DNA of 10,676 nt, from positions 1 to 10,676 of the forward strand of contig JAGARL010000183.1 in NCBI GenBank assembly GCA_017622255.1. Reading direction: 5' to 3'. The stretch is from Methanocorpusculum sp. Lineage in GTDB: Archaea > Halobacteriota > Methanomicrobia > Methanomicrobiales > Methanocorpusculaceae. Both the position numbers and the translations under genes were made by a program. Positions 1-7,058 of this stretch are shown here, in pieces. How positions within the stretch are numbered: the stretch's first letter is position 1; each line of letters begins with the position of its first letter. The notes beneath the pieces are model-generated. The model saw nothing but the letters and a program-made list of their open reading frames with translations, searched no databases and was not told the origin of the DNA.

Positions 1-544
1 CGGAAATCCGGTAGGTGTTGGTGAAGAGGGAAGAATCGCTATCCGTACCCGCGACCCGTCCCCGGTTGGTCTGTTTATGGAGTACCTCGACGATCCGGAG
101 GCAACCGCAAAAGTCTTTGTCGGTGACTGGTACTACACGGGAGACAAGGCAACTATGGATGAGGACGGATACTACTGGTTCGTTGGAAGAGATGATGACA
201 TTATCAAATCCTCCGGATACCGTATCTCTCCGGCTGAGGTCGAGTCCGCATTAATGACGCACCCGTGTGTCAAGGAATCCGCGGTCGTCGGAAGCCCGGA
301 CCCGATTCGCGGTGTCATTGTCAAGGCATTCATCTGCCTCAAAGACGGCTGGACCGGTTCGGATGACTTAATCCGCGAACTGCAGACGCATGTCAAGTCC
401 ACGACGGCACCATACAAGTATCCGCGTGCAATCGAGTTCGTTGAAGAACTGCCGAAGACCATCTCCGGCAAGGTCAGAAGAGTAGAACTCCGCGACCGCG
501 AGATTCAGCGGTACAAGGAACAGAACGAACACCAGGATGAGTAA
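1..544 (+). CDS. AMP-forming acyl-CoA synthetase, C-terminal part (5' end outside window)
   Basis: The reading frame is open from base 2 and ends in TAA at 542-544, giving about 180 visible residues, perhaps the last third of a protein of roughly 550. The family (ANL adenylating enzymes) activates a carboxylic acid with ATP to an acyl-adenylate and then an acyl-CoA. Visible family motifs are YYTGD, the hinge [20 protein letters not shown], and PKTISGK near the C-terminus, whose lysine is the conserved catalytic lysine of the adenylation half-reaction. The wording of the hinge and of the region after it resembles medium-chain or aryl/short-chain acyl-CoA synthetases, but the substrate pocket is in the missing part. 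The gene converges on a sodium:solute symporter. A joint role in acid uptake and activation is only inference. Family assignment is secure, substrate is unknown. Confidence 0.9.
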   Translation, partial: GNPVGVGEEGRIAIRTRDPSPVGLFMEYLDDPEATAKVFVGDWYYTGDKATMDEDGYYWFVGRDDDIIKSSGYRISPAEVESALMTHPCVKESAVVGSPDPIRGVIVKAFICLKDGWTGSDDLIRELQTHVKSTTAPYKYPRAIEFVEELPKTISGKVRRVELRDREIQRYKEQNEHQDE

Positions 545-561
545 TCCTGGATATCTTTTTT
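532..561 (+). terminator. Hairpin plus T6 at end of acyl-CoA synthetase gene
   Basis: CCAGGAT (532-538) and ATCCTGG (544-550) form a perfect 7-bp stem with a 5-base loop. The TAA stop codon begins in the loop and its last base opens the 3' arm. A T6 run follows at 556-561. Archaeal RNA polymerase terminates at oligo-T tracts. The hairpin may stabilise the 3' end of the mRNA. Confidence 0.6.
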
Positions 562-663
562 ATTGTAAACTTTTACCTGGTATTGTATCAAAAACCTTGA
601 AGTTCCAAAGAGGGATAGAGAAGGTAAATTTCAGTACAAAATAAAACAACAGAAAAAGAGTCT

Positions 664-694
664 GAAAAAATTAGAAGAAGGATTACTCCTTCTT
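664..694 (-). terminator. Hairpin plus T6 at end of symporter gene
   Basis: Read on the minus strand, AAGAAGGA and TCCTTCTT pair perfectly over 8 bp (687-694 with 675-682) around the 4-base loop GTAA, which contains the symporter's TAA stop. A T6 run (665-670) follows after a few bases. It mirrors the terminator of the convergent acyl-CoA synthetase gene, so the 545-682 spacer is a bidirectional termination region. No other gene is seen in that spacer. Confidence 0.6.
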
Positions 695-2242
695 TTCATC
701 CTTCGGGAACATGTAGAATCCCGTATAGGTCTTTTCTAAAGCTTCCTCGGAGTTCTTCTTGGTAAGCAGACTCACGACAATCATAGCGATGATAGCAATT
801 CCAAACGAGTAAATCGAGAAGTGCATCGGAAGGGCCGGACCAAGCTTGAAGTAGCTGTAACATCCGAAGAGGAGAGCTGCAAGAATACCGCAGGTCATGG
901 AGGCGATTGCTCCCTTTGCAGTTGCACGCTTCCAGTAGAGACCGGCAAGCAGCGGAACAGCGAAGGCGGAAAGCATCATACCGATACCGAGCCAGATTAA
1001 GAATGCCAGCATCTCCGGCGGGTTGATTGCGAGAATTAAGGAGATAGCAGCGGCTAAGAACACACAAATCTGACTGATACGGACAACCTGACGCTCGGTT
1101 GCTTTTGGTCTCAGCATGGTCTTGAAGATGTTCCAGGAGAAGTCGGTTCCAATAGTCAACATTAAGCGGTCGGTGGTTGACATAACGGCTGCTAAGACAA
1201 TCACCGCAAACAATGCGGTAATCAGGATTGTTGGACTTGCCGCCTGGATACCATACAGCAGAGCTGAACTTGGATTTGCCATAACCGCAGCAGATGCCTC
1301 AGCACCAAGCGCCCCGGTTTCTGCCAGCGCACGAACTGCAAAGCCGCTGATTTTCACCAGGAACATGATGACTACATAGATACCAAACGCAACAAGCGGA
1401 GACCACTTGAAGTAGGAAGCCTTCTTTGCGGCAAAGACGTTCGAGAGAACATGCGGTGCACAGGCAAGACCGACCATCAGCATAATACCGAAGGACACCA
1501 GGTACTCCGGAGTACAGTATGCGTAGGCTGCGTAGTTTGTCTCGAACCACGGCATGACCAGGTTTGGATCAATCGATGCGAGAACATCGTTGATAGCAGT
1601 CATTCCGCCTGCGTAGCTGATAATAAACGGTGCAACCAATAACACACCGAAAATTAAAATCAGTCCCTGCACAAGACCGGTCCAGGAAACTGCATATAAT
1701 CCACCAATAACAGTGTATGCAGTGATAATCACACCGGCGATGAGTAATGCCTGCCAGTGTTCAAGGCCGAATGCCCACATCAGAACAACACTGATTGCTG
1801 TGTACTGACCGACTAAGTAAATCAGGGAAACAACAATACTGGCAAATGCAGATAAAGCACGAAGTTCGCGGTTGTTTTCATATCTCAATGCGAAGTAATC
1901 CGCAACGGTCATACATCCTTCCTTCTTTCCAATCTTGTTCAGCTTGGAACCGAAGAAGATGATACAGAATGATGCCGCAAGCGGAACGAAAATCTGCTCC
2001 CAGATTCCCGGCCATCCGGACTTGAAACCAAACTCACTGGTTCCAATCAGCGTCATACCGCTGCAGATAGAACAGACAATCAGAAGCGTGAACAGCCAGA
2101 AGCCGAGGTTTCTTCCCGCTAAGATGTAATCTTCCGAATTTTTGATTTTCTTTGAAGCCCATACTCCGATACCAAGCAGTACAACAAAGTACAGAATCAT
2201 TAAAACCAGAGTAAGCAGGGTACTTCCTTCTCCCAGTGCCAT
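683..2242 (-). CDS. Sodium:solute symporter (SSS family), 519 aa
   Basis: This is an integral membrane transporter of the solute:sodium symporter family (pantothenate, proline, acetate and similar transporters), with about 13 hydrophobic spans over 519 residues, the usual size. Family features include a first span at about residues 10-30, then SEDYILAGRNLG (36-47), the region GGLYAVSWTGLVQG (180-193), and AAVMSTTDRLM (351-361), whose Ser/Thr pair corresponds to the family's sodium-site helix. The ATG at 2242 is chosen over a GTG 12 codons upstream because GGTGGAGG lies 7 bases before it, and because the longer form would overlap most of the end of the small upstream gene. That small gene stops only 2 bases before this start, so the two are probably translated together. 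Substrate is not determinable. Acetate or another short carboxylate is plausible beside an acyl-CoA synthetase, and pantothenate is an alternative. Confidence 0.9.
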   Translation of the reverse strand: MALGEGSTLLTLVLMILYFVVLLGIGVWASKKIKNSEDYILAGRNLGFWLFTLLIVCSICSGMTLIGTSEFGFKSGWPGIWEQIFVPLAASFCIIFFGSKLNKIGKKEGCMTVADYFALRYENNRELRALSAFASIVVSLIYLVGQYTAISVVLMWAFGLEHWQALLIAGVIITAYTVIGGLYAVSWTGLVQGLILIFGVLLVAPFIISYAGGMTAINDVLASIDPNLVMPWFETNYAAYAYCTPEYLVSFGIMLMVGLACAPHVLSNVFAAKKASYFKWSPLVAFGIYVVIMFLVKISGFAVRALAETGALGAEASAAVMANPSSALLYGIQAASPTILITALFAVIVLAAVMSTTDRLMLTIGTDFSWNIFKTMLRPKATERQVVRISQICVFLAAAISLILAINPPEMLAFLIWLGIGMMLSAFAVPLLAGLYWKRATAKGAIASMTCGILAALLFGCYSYFKLGPALPMHFSIYSFGIAIIAMIVVSLLTKKNSEEALEKTYTGFYMFPKDEKKE

Positions 2243-2244
2243 AA

Positions 2245-2355
2245 TTAATCCTCCACCTTCGGGTAAATGATACCCCACAGTATCAGGAGAACAAGCACTA
2301 CAGCAATAGTGCCGCCGACAGCAAAGACAGTCAGCTCAGGTAATCCTAATATCAT
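2245..2355 (-). CDS. 36-aa single-span membrane protein, likely symporter small accessory protein
   Basis: ATG at 2355 opens a 36-codon frame ending in TAA at 2247-2245, two bases before the symporter ATG. The peptide starts MILGLPELTVFAVGG, continues with a strongly hydrophobic stretch to about residue 30 (one membrane span, about 8-30), and ends in a short charged tail YPKVED. The frame spans nearly the whole gap between promoter and symporter and carries the symporter's ribosome-binding site in its last codons. Small one-span proteins encoded directly before SSS-family symporters are known in methanogens and, as I recall, carry the label 'symporter small accessory protein' in public annotations. 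Their mechanism is not well defined. No strong Shine-Dalgarno is seen before this ATG, and the TATA box position suggests a leaderless or very short-leader mRNA. It is too short for default gene callers and could be missed. Confidence 0.75.
   Translation of the reverse strand: MILGLPELTVFAVGGTIAVVLVLLILWGIIYPKVED
2250..2257 (-). promoter_or_regulatory. Shine-Dalgarno site that fixes the symporter start
   Basis: GGTGGAGG ends 7 bases before the ATG at 2242 and lies inside the last codons of the preceding 36-residue gene (stop 2247-2245). Ribosomes finishing the small gene would pass directly over this site, which suggests translational coupling. Confidence 0.7.
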
Positions 2356-2361
2356 ACTTAC

Positions 2362-2382
2362 ATATGACACGTGTTGTCATAT
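2362..2382. promoter_or_regulatory. Perfect 8-5-8 inverted repeat overlapping the promoter (putative operator)
   Basis: ATATGACA (2362-2369) and TGTCATAT (2375-2382) are exact reverse complements separated by 5 bases. The 21-bp element runs from the TATA box to about 6 bases before the ATG of the small membrane protein. A dimeric regulator bound there would block TBP/TFB or polymerase, as many archaeal repressors do. The regulator is not identified. The half-site does not match archaeal operators I can recall, such as NrpR's GGAA-N6-TTCC. Confidence 0.5.
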
Positions 2383-2384
2383 AA
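2377..2384 (-). promoter_or_regulatory. Probable TATA box for the small protein-symporter transcript
   Basis: TTATATGA on the minus strand is centred about 26 bases before the ATG at 2355, the usual archaeal TATA-to-start distance. Transcription would then begin at or within a few bases of the start codon. The purine-rich element expected just upstream (BRE) is not convincing, so this is a moderate call. Confidence 0.5.
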
Positions 2385-2416
2385 CATGAACGGTTCGAAG
2401 AGACCAAAATGCACAG

Positions 2417-2456
2417 AAAAAAAGAAAAAAACAGAGGGTTAAATACGAATGTATTT
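2417..2456 (-). terminator. Terminator of the eha-fwd operon: small hairpin and T7-C-T7
   Basis: On the minus strand AAATAC and GTATTT (2456-2451 and 2446-2441) form a 6-bp AT-rich stem around ATTC, the stem's last base being the first base of the fwdC stop codon. Nine bases later comes TTTTTTTCTTTTTTT (2431-2417), a strong archaeal oligo-T terminator. It separates the long operon from the symporter promoter just downstream. Confidence 0.7.
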
Positions 2457-3212
2457 GCCGACGCGCAGAATACCTTTCGCATTCCGGTGGGCAAGATCAC
2501 CCGTAAATTCCGTTAAGGTGTGTCCCTCAAAGACGGCAGTTCCCTTCTCGCGGAAGGTTGCAAGGAAGTCGGTTACCGTTCCAAAGATGTTGGCTTCTCC
2601 GGCAAACATGTCTCCGCACGGCATGAGAGCATCCCCTTCAATGATCAGGCAGCCGCCTTTCATGTTTGCGCCGGCATGAATTCCGGCATTACCTTTGACG
2701 CGAACCGTACCGCCGAAGAGACACTCGGCACAGTAATCTCCGACATTTCCTTCGACGAGGATTTCTCCTCCGCGCATGCCTTTTCTGCCGCCGCGGTATC
2801 CGGAACCGCAGTAGTTTGCGGCATTTCCGTGACAGAGGATTTTTCCGCCCAGCATCTCACGGCCGAGCCAGTCTCCGGCATGCCCCATGATTTCAATCTC
2901 TCCGCCGGTCATGAAATCTCCGCAGTGCATACCGATATCACCTTCGATGATGATTTTTCCGGCAGTCATGTACTCGCCGACACGCTTGACACGACTGCAG
3001 TCGCCGACTAAGATAATCTCGGTGGTTGCAGGACCAGCAGCCTCTCCGTCGACTCTGATGTCAAAGACCTCGGTAATCTTCTTCTTCTCGTTTCCCACAA
3101 AAAGGGAAAGGTCGATGGTCTTGGACATCGTCTCCGGACAGATTGCTTCGGCTTCGATGGGGAGACGGCAGTCTGCCATCTCTTCGCGCATGATAAGCGT
3201 AATTCGTCTCAT
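2439..3212 (-). CDS. fwdC: Formylmethanofuran dehydrogenase subunit C (FwdC), 257 aa
   Basis: FwdC is a structural subunit of the cytoplasmic formylmethanofuran dehydrogenase complex, which reduces CO2 and attaches the product to methanofuran as the first step of methanogenesis. In the known complex it packs against FwdA and FwdB. The signature is a long right-handed beta-helix of Gly-rich repeats, about residues 80-225: repeated GDxxxxCGDFMTGGEI-type units such as GHAGDWLGREMLGG and GNVGDYCAECLFGG, also seen in the C-terminal domain of glutamate synthase. Length is normal for the family. The ATG at 3212 overlaps the fwdA stop as ATGA, so translation is coupled. It is the last gene of the operon. 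FwdB, D, F and G genes do not follow it and must lie elsewhere. Fwd versus the molybdenum form (Fmd) cannot be told from this subunit alone. Confidence 0.93.
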   Translation of the reverse strand: MRRITLIMREEMADCRLPIEAEAICPETMSKTIDLSLFVGNEKKKITEVFDIRVDGEAAGPATTEIILVGDCSRVKRVGEYMTAGKIIIEGDIGMHCGDFMTGGEIEIMGHAGDWLGREMLGGKILCHGNAANYCGSGYRGGRKGMRGGEILVEGNVGDYCAECLFGGTVRVKGNAGIHAGANMKGGCLIIEGDALMPCGDMFAGEANIFGTVTDFLATFREKGTAVFEGHTLTEFTGDLAHRNAKGILRVGKYIRI

Positions 3213-4912
3213 AACTTCGTCTCCGTTTCAATCTTCATACTGCGCTTGATGTAGTACTTCTCATCAACCGGGTAGTTCTCCATTCTGACAGTGTAGTATT
3301 TTTCAAAGACGCTGACAAGCTCCGGGTCATGGCTCATGTCATATGCCGCCGGAACCTTCGGGGAACACCAGAAGGTTCTGTTTAAGTCATCAGCGAGGAT
3401 TACATCATCGCGGGAAACCAGGATTCCGCCCTTCATAGTAAACTTCGTCTGGGCAAAGCCGCGGATGATTTCCGCGTACTGCTTCGACGGGTCGATTCTG
3501 TCCGGTCTGATTGGATAGACCGCGATATCAGCATCTGCACCGACACCTAAGTGTCCTTTGCCGAACTGGTCAAGACCTAAGGCTCTTGCCTGTCCGGCAC
3601 GGGTCATGACCGCAATCTCCTCGAAACCAAGTTCGCGGTCGAGAGCAGAGAGGCAGGTACGCTTCTCGGTACTCTTGTGGACGGTTGCAAACTCCTTTTC
3701 GCGGTACTCTTTGCTCATCAGAAGACCGATGATTTCCGGATATTTCACAAACGGTGCACCGTTCGGGTTATCGGTTGTCAGCAGACACTGCCACGGATTT
3801 TCGACCAGAAGCGCAAGCTCTAAACCAATCGCCCACATGATGCTGTTGACGAGGTTCTTTCTGCGGTACATGACCGGAATAACACCGGAGGCAGTCTCCA
3901 TCTCAACATCATGGTTACTCCACTTGTCCTGGTGCAGACGGTAGAGGTTAAACTCCATTGGACCGTCTGCGGTCATGGTAGTGGTTCTGCCGAACATGAC
4001 CTGACCCATATCAATGGTGACCTGCGGTCTGCGGTTGACCATATTGGCGACCGGTTCACTCTTCGAGCAGAAGTCATTCCAGCCGGAACCGCCGTAGGAG
4101 TGGAACTGTACGTGGGTTAAGTACGCAGTCTGGCGCTTCTCGTTTAAGTCCGGGACAAGACCCATCGTTCCAATAGTACAGGTGTAGTTTCCGGGCTTTC
4201 CTAAGTTGTTGCAGTGCAGGTGAATCGAGTGCGGAAGTCCCAGCATCTCGTTTGCCTCAATCATGCCGGTGATGAACTCGGCGGGAGACAAATCGAAGGT
4301 CGGGATAGGCTTTCTGATACACTCAACATTCTTACCCCAGCTCCACATCTCAGCGCCTAACGGATTGGTGAGCTTGACACCGTATCCTTTGACTGCGTTG
4401 AGTCTCCAGGCAATAAGACCTGCGGCACGCTTTACATCGCCGTTGGCGATTGCCCGCATGACCTCCCAGTCACCGTCGAAGAGGGTTAAGACCAGACCGT
4501 CCTGCAGCGGGGTGTGGCGGAACTCTTCATGCGTGTGGCGTGCCTCTAAGGGAGCCATCGCCCCTTCGGTTAACGTGGTGTATCCCATGAGAGCATAGCG
4601 GTAGCTGTTTCCGTAGGTGGTCGGAATGCTGTAACCGGAGACCGCACGCATACCGTTCTTTCGCGGGGCACGGCCGGCACGCATATCCTCCGGGCTCATG
4701 TAGCGGCCGAAGTTGACCTTCGTTCCGCAGATGTGAGTGTGGGAATCAACACCTCCCGGAAGCGTTAAGCATCCGGCGGCGTCGATTACTTCCGCGTTTG
4801 CGGACGGTTCTTCGGCGATTTTTCCGTCAACCACATAGATATCGCGAATCTCGCCGGCGACCTTGTTTGCCGGGTCATAAACGCAGGCATTCTTAATGAT
4901 ATAATCGGTCAT
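3209..4912 (-). CDS. fwdA: Formylmethanofuran dehydrogenase subunit A (FwdA), 567 aa
   Basis: FwdA is the amidohydrolase-like subunit with a binuclear zinc site. In the structurally known complex, formate made at the FwdBD active site travels through an internal channel to FwdA and is condensed with methanofuran. Metal-ligand motifs are visible: DSHTH (His58 and His60), GYGVKLTNPLG with Lys180 as the likely carboxylated bridging lysine, HSIHLHCNN (His231/His233), and TTDNPNG near the C-terminal third, carrying the conserved catalytic Asp. Length matches the family (about 570). The start is the ATG at 4912: it overlaps the stop of the ferredoxin gene as ATGA, has GGAGG 7 bases upstream, and gives the family N-terminus MTDYIIKNA. 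A longer frame running to 5002 would lie inside the ferredoxin gene. Its position straight after a hydrogenase ferredoxin suggests coupling of Eha electrons to CO2 fixation. Confidence 0.95.
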   Translation of the reverse strand: MTDYIIKNACVYDPANKVAGEIRDIYVVDGKIAEEPSANAEVIDAAGCLTLPGGVDSHTHICGTKVNFGRYMSPEDMRAGRAPRKNGMRAVSGYSIPTTYGNSYRYALMGYTTLTEGAMAPLEARHTHEEFRHTPLQDGLVLTLFDGDWEVMRAIANGDVKRAAGLIAWRLNAVKGYGVKLTNPLGAEMWSWGKNVECIRKPIPTFDLSPAEFITGMIEANEMLGLPHSIHLHCNNLGKPGNYTCTIGTMGLVPDLNEKRQTAYLTHVQFHSYGGSGWNDFCSKSEPVANMVNRRPQVTIDMGQVMFGRTTTMTADGPMEFNLYRLHQDKWSNHDVEMETASGVIPVMYRRKNLVNSIMWAIGLELALLVENPWQCLLTTDNPNGAPFVKYPEIIGLLMSKEYREKEFATVHKSTEKRTCLSALDRELGFEEIAVMTRAGQARALGLDQFGKGHLGVGADADIAVYPIRPDRIDPSKQYAEIIRGFAQTKFTMKGGILVSRDDVILADDLNRTFWCSPKVPAAYDMSHDPELVSVFEKYYTVRMENYPVDEKYYIKRSMKIETETKL

Positions 4913-5508
4913 TTGTATGCCTCCTGTACTGCCTGAACAGTCCTCACCACATGGATGGATTTGTTCGGGCAGGTGTCCATACAGACCTTGCATCCTTTGC
5001 ATAGGTCATTGTGGAGAACACGGTTCTTTCCGCGTTCGACACGCATTAAGACATCGTCGGACATGGCAGTACCGCCGGCTCCAATATGCGGATCGATTTC
5101 GCGGTTGGCAGGACATGCCGTACTGCAGTTTCCGCATCCCATACAGGCCTCTTCGTCAACGATGACCTTGTACTCGTGGATGAACTCGAGTCCTTCCAGG
5201 CGTTTCTTGTCGAGAATGTCTCCGGAGGTTAAGACCTCCTCCGGACATGCCTCAACACAGTATCCGCAGCGGACACAGTGGCCGTAGGTGATGTACGGCA
5301 TCCATTTGCCGTTCTCCTGGATGACATCAATAGCTCCCTGACAGGGGCAGATCATCTTGCAGGAGAGACAGTTCGTACACTCGTTTCCGGTAATCTGCGG
5401 GAAGTCGCGGAAGTACGGCGGGTTCTCGAGCGGAGCGGTCTTTGCGAAGAAGAAGGACTTCAGCCAGGACGGACGCAGGAACTCTTTGAGGTATGATAAT
5501 ACCGACAT
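4909..5508 (-). CDS. Four-cluster [4Fe-4S] ferredoxin subunit of Eha hydrogenase, 199 aa
   Basis: This is an electron-transfer protein expected to carry electrons from the EhaN/EhaO module on the cytoplasmic face of the membrane. Four complete CxxCxxCxxxCP motifs are visible: Cys44-47-50-54, 78-81-84-88, 122-125-128-132 and 170-173-176-180, enough for four [4Fe-4S] clusters. A basic, aromatic N-terminus (residues 1-40, with LRPSWLKSFFF) resembles the docking extension of NuoI/EchF-type subunits. It starts 3 bases after the ehaO stop and its own stop overlaps the fwdA start. In Methanothermobacter the corresponding slots are EhaP and EhaQ, larger polyferredoxins as I recall (about six and ten clusters). 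Here one smaller protein occupies the place, so I give no letter. Cys56 (CPC) is an extra cysteine just after the first motif. Confidence 0.85.
   Translation of the reverse strand: MSVLSYLKEFLRPSWLKSFFFAKTAPLENPPYFRDFPQITGNECTNCLSCKMICPCQGAIDVIQENGKWMPYITYGHCVRCGYCVEACPEEVLTSGDILDKKRLEGLEFIHEYKVIVDEEACMGCGNCSTACPANREIDPHIGAGGTAMSDDVLMRVERGKNRVLHNDLCKGCKVCMDTCPNKSIHVVRTVQAVQEAYK
4920..4924 (-). promoter_or_regulatory. Shine-Dalgarno site that fixes the fwdA start
   Basis: GGAGG is 7 bases before the ATG at 4912 and inside the last codons of the ferredoxin gene. It supports the short fwdA start and re-initiation at the ATGA overlap. Confidence 0.7.
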
Positions 5509-5511
5509 GGC

Positions 5512-6597
5512 TCAGCGCTCCGCACAGGCGATACAGGGATCTGCACTGATAAAGACTGAGGTCACATCAGCGGCAGATGCCAGATCCTTCATCATAACGT
5601 GGGCTGCCGTTTCGACGTTCATAACCGACGGAGTCTGGATAGCGACGGAGATTACTTCGCCGTTCTCGTCAACCGCGATATCGTAGGTTAAGTCTCCGCG
5701 GGGTGCTTCGATGGTGTGTTTCACATGACCTGCGGTGACTTTTCCGCCGAGACGAATCGGTCCTGCTTCCAGTTTGGCAACCGCGTTTCTGACAAGCGAT
5801 GCGGACTGGTACAGCTCATCGAATCTCAGCATGATGCGGGCAAAGTTGTCACCCTCGGTGCGGGTAATCATATGCCAGCCAAGCTCGACATAAAGAGGGT
5901 CGTTTGCGCGGGCATCACATTCCATTCCGGAAGCACGGGCAGTAGGCCCTACAACACCGGAAGCCTTTGCATCCTCGACCGAGAGAATACCGATTCCCTT
6001 GGAACGAAGGGCAATTAAGCGTCCCGTCTCGAACATCTTCACGTAGCGGTTCAGTTCACGCTCAATCTTATCCATTGCAGAGATAATGTCAGAGAGAACT
6101 GCATCCGATACATCCTCGCGGACGCCTCCCGGGACCACATACGCAGACATGATACGGGTACCGGTCATCTTCTCGATGGCGTCCATTGCTGTCTCTCTGA
6201 GGTTTAACAGATACATGGCAAGCGTCTCGTGCTCGATGGTGTAGCAGTACGAGTAGTTTGCAAGCAGATGGCTCTGCATTCTGTCAAGTTCATTTAAGAT
6301 GATACGCAGAAGCTGTGCTCTTCTCGGAACCTCGATTCCGCTGATTTCTTCTAAGGCGCCGACAATTGCCGTGTTGTGAACAACCGAACAGATACCGCAG
6401 ACTCTCTCTGCCAGGAACATGGTTTCCTGCCAGGGACGGCCGACCATAATCTTCTCGATTCCCTTCTTGACGTAACCAAGCTCCACCTCGGTTCTGAGAA
6501 CACGCTCTCCTGCAGTCTCACACTTGATACGGAGCGGTTCCTTGAAACACGGATGAACCGGTCCGACCGGAAGCGAGACGTCAACAACTTTCTTCAT
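5512..6597 (-). CDS. ehaO: Eha [NiFe] hydrogenase large subunit (EhaO), 361 aa
   Basis: This is the catalytic subunit of the group 4 energy-converting hydrogenase, binding the NiFe centre where H2 is split. The four nickel-ligating cysteines are present in two motifs: RVCGIC (Cys67, Cys70) and DPCIAC (Cys355, Cys358). The protein ends three residues after the last cysteine (AER). It therefore lacks the C-terminal tail that many hydrogenases lose during maturation, as is known for some other group 4 enzymes. Sequence also resembles NuoD/49-kDa subunits of complex I (PVGPVHP start, [10 protein letters not shown]). The ATG at 6597 overlaps the ehaN stop (ATGA), with GGAGG upstream. Length is close to EhaO of Methanothermobacter (about 375 by memory). 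Confidence 0.93.
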   Translation of the reverse strand: MKKVVDVSLPVGPVHPCFKEPLRIKCETAGERVLRTEVELGYVKKGIEKIMVGRPWQETMFLAERVCGICSVVHNTAIVGALEEISGIEVPRRAQLLRIILNELDRMQSHLLANYSYCYTIEHETLAMYLLNLRETAMDAIEKMTGTRIMSAYVVPGGVREDVSDAVLSDIISAMDKIERELNRYVKMFETGRLIALRSKGIGILSVEDAKASGVVGPTARASGMECDARANDPLYVELGWHMITRTEGDNFARIMLRFDELYQSASLVRNAVAKLEAGPIRLGGKVTAGHVKHTIEAPRGDLTYDIAVDENGEVISVAIQTPSVMNVETAAHVMMKDLASAADVTSVFISADPCIACAER

Positions 6598-7058
6598 TTC
6601 TTCGCCTCCTTCTTTTCCTCATGGTTTTTGAAGAGTTCATCAGCCGCCGAAAGAATGGCGTTGATAATCTCTGTCGGTCTCGGCGGACAGCCGGGAACTG
6701 CGGCAGTTACCGGGATATACTTGCTTACCGGCGGGTCGATAACACAGCCCGGACGGTTAAAGACACAGCCGGAAATCGGACAGTTTCCGATAGTAACAAC
6801 TGCCTTCGGCTCCGGGACGCGGTCAAAGAGGTCCGGGAGTTTGTCAATCCACTGCGGGGACATACCGCCGGTGACTAAAATCACATCAGCCTCACGGGGG
6901 TTGTTGTGGACGTAAATTCCGTACTGCTCGATATCATACCGCGGAGATAAGCAGGCAAGGATTTCAATATCACAGCCGTTGCACGAACCGGTATTTACAT
7001 AGCAGACATGGATGGAGCGTCTGCGGACACCGTTTTTGATACTCTGCAGAAGACTCAT
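6594..7058 (-). CDS. ehaN: Eha [NiFe] hydrogenase small subunit (EhaN), 154 aa
   Basis: EhaN is the small electron-transfer subunit, homologous to NuoB, carrying the single proximal [4Fe-4S] cluster that takes electrons from the NiFe site of EhaO. Cluster ligands are visible as GSCNGC (Cys26, Cys29), IGNCPISGC (Cys93) and PGCPPRP (Cys124). The short length (about 150) is typical of group 4 small subunits, which lack the extra cluster domains of uptake hydrogenases. There is no signal peptide, consistent with a cytoplasmic-facing site. A Lys/Glu-rich tail ends the protein. ATG at 7058 overlaps the ehaM stop, with GGAGG upstream. Neighbours on both sides are Eha subunits, which separates it from Ech or Mbh. 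Confidence 0.92.
   Translation of the reverse strand: MSLLQSIKNGVRRRSIHVCYVNTGSCNGCDIEILACLSPRYDIEQYGIYVHNNPREADVILVTGGMSPQWIDKLPDLFDRVPEPKAVVTIGNCPISGCVFNRPGCVIDPPVSKYIPVTAAVPGCPPRPTEIINAILSAADELFKNHEEKKEAKK

Noticed and set aside
2243..2278. GTG start giving the symporter 12 more residues
   Set aside because: The ATG at 2242 has a well-placed GGTGGAGG, and the extra codons would overlap the coding end of the 36-residue gene.
2520..3011. 163-codon open frame on the plus strand opposite fwdC
   Set aside because: It is antisense to the Gly-rich repeats of fwdC, whose regular codon pattern keeps the opposite frame open. It has no Shine-Dalgarno site or promoter and no recognisable domain.
4913..5002. 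Longer fwdA start 30 codons upstream
   Set aside because: It lies inside the ferredoxin gene's last cluster motif in another frame. The ATG at 4912 has an ATGA overlap, GGAGG upstream and the family N-terminus.
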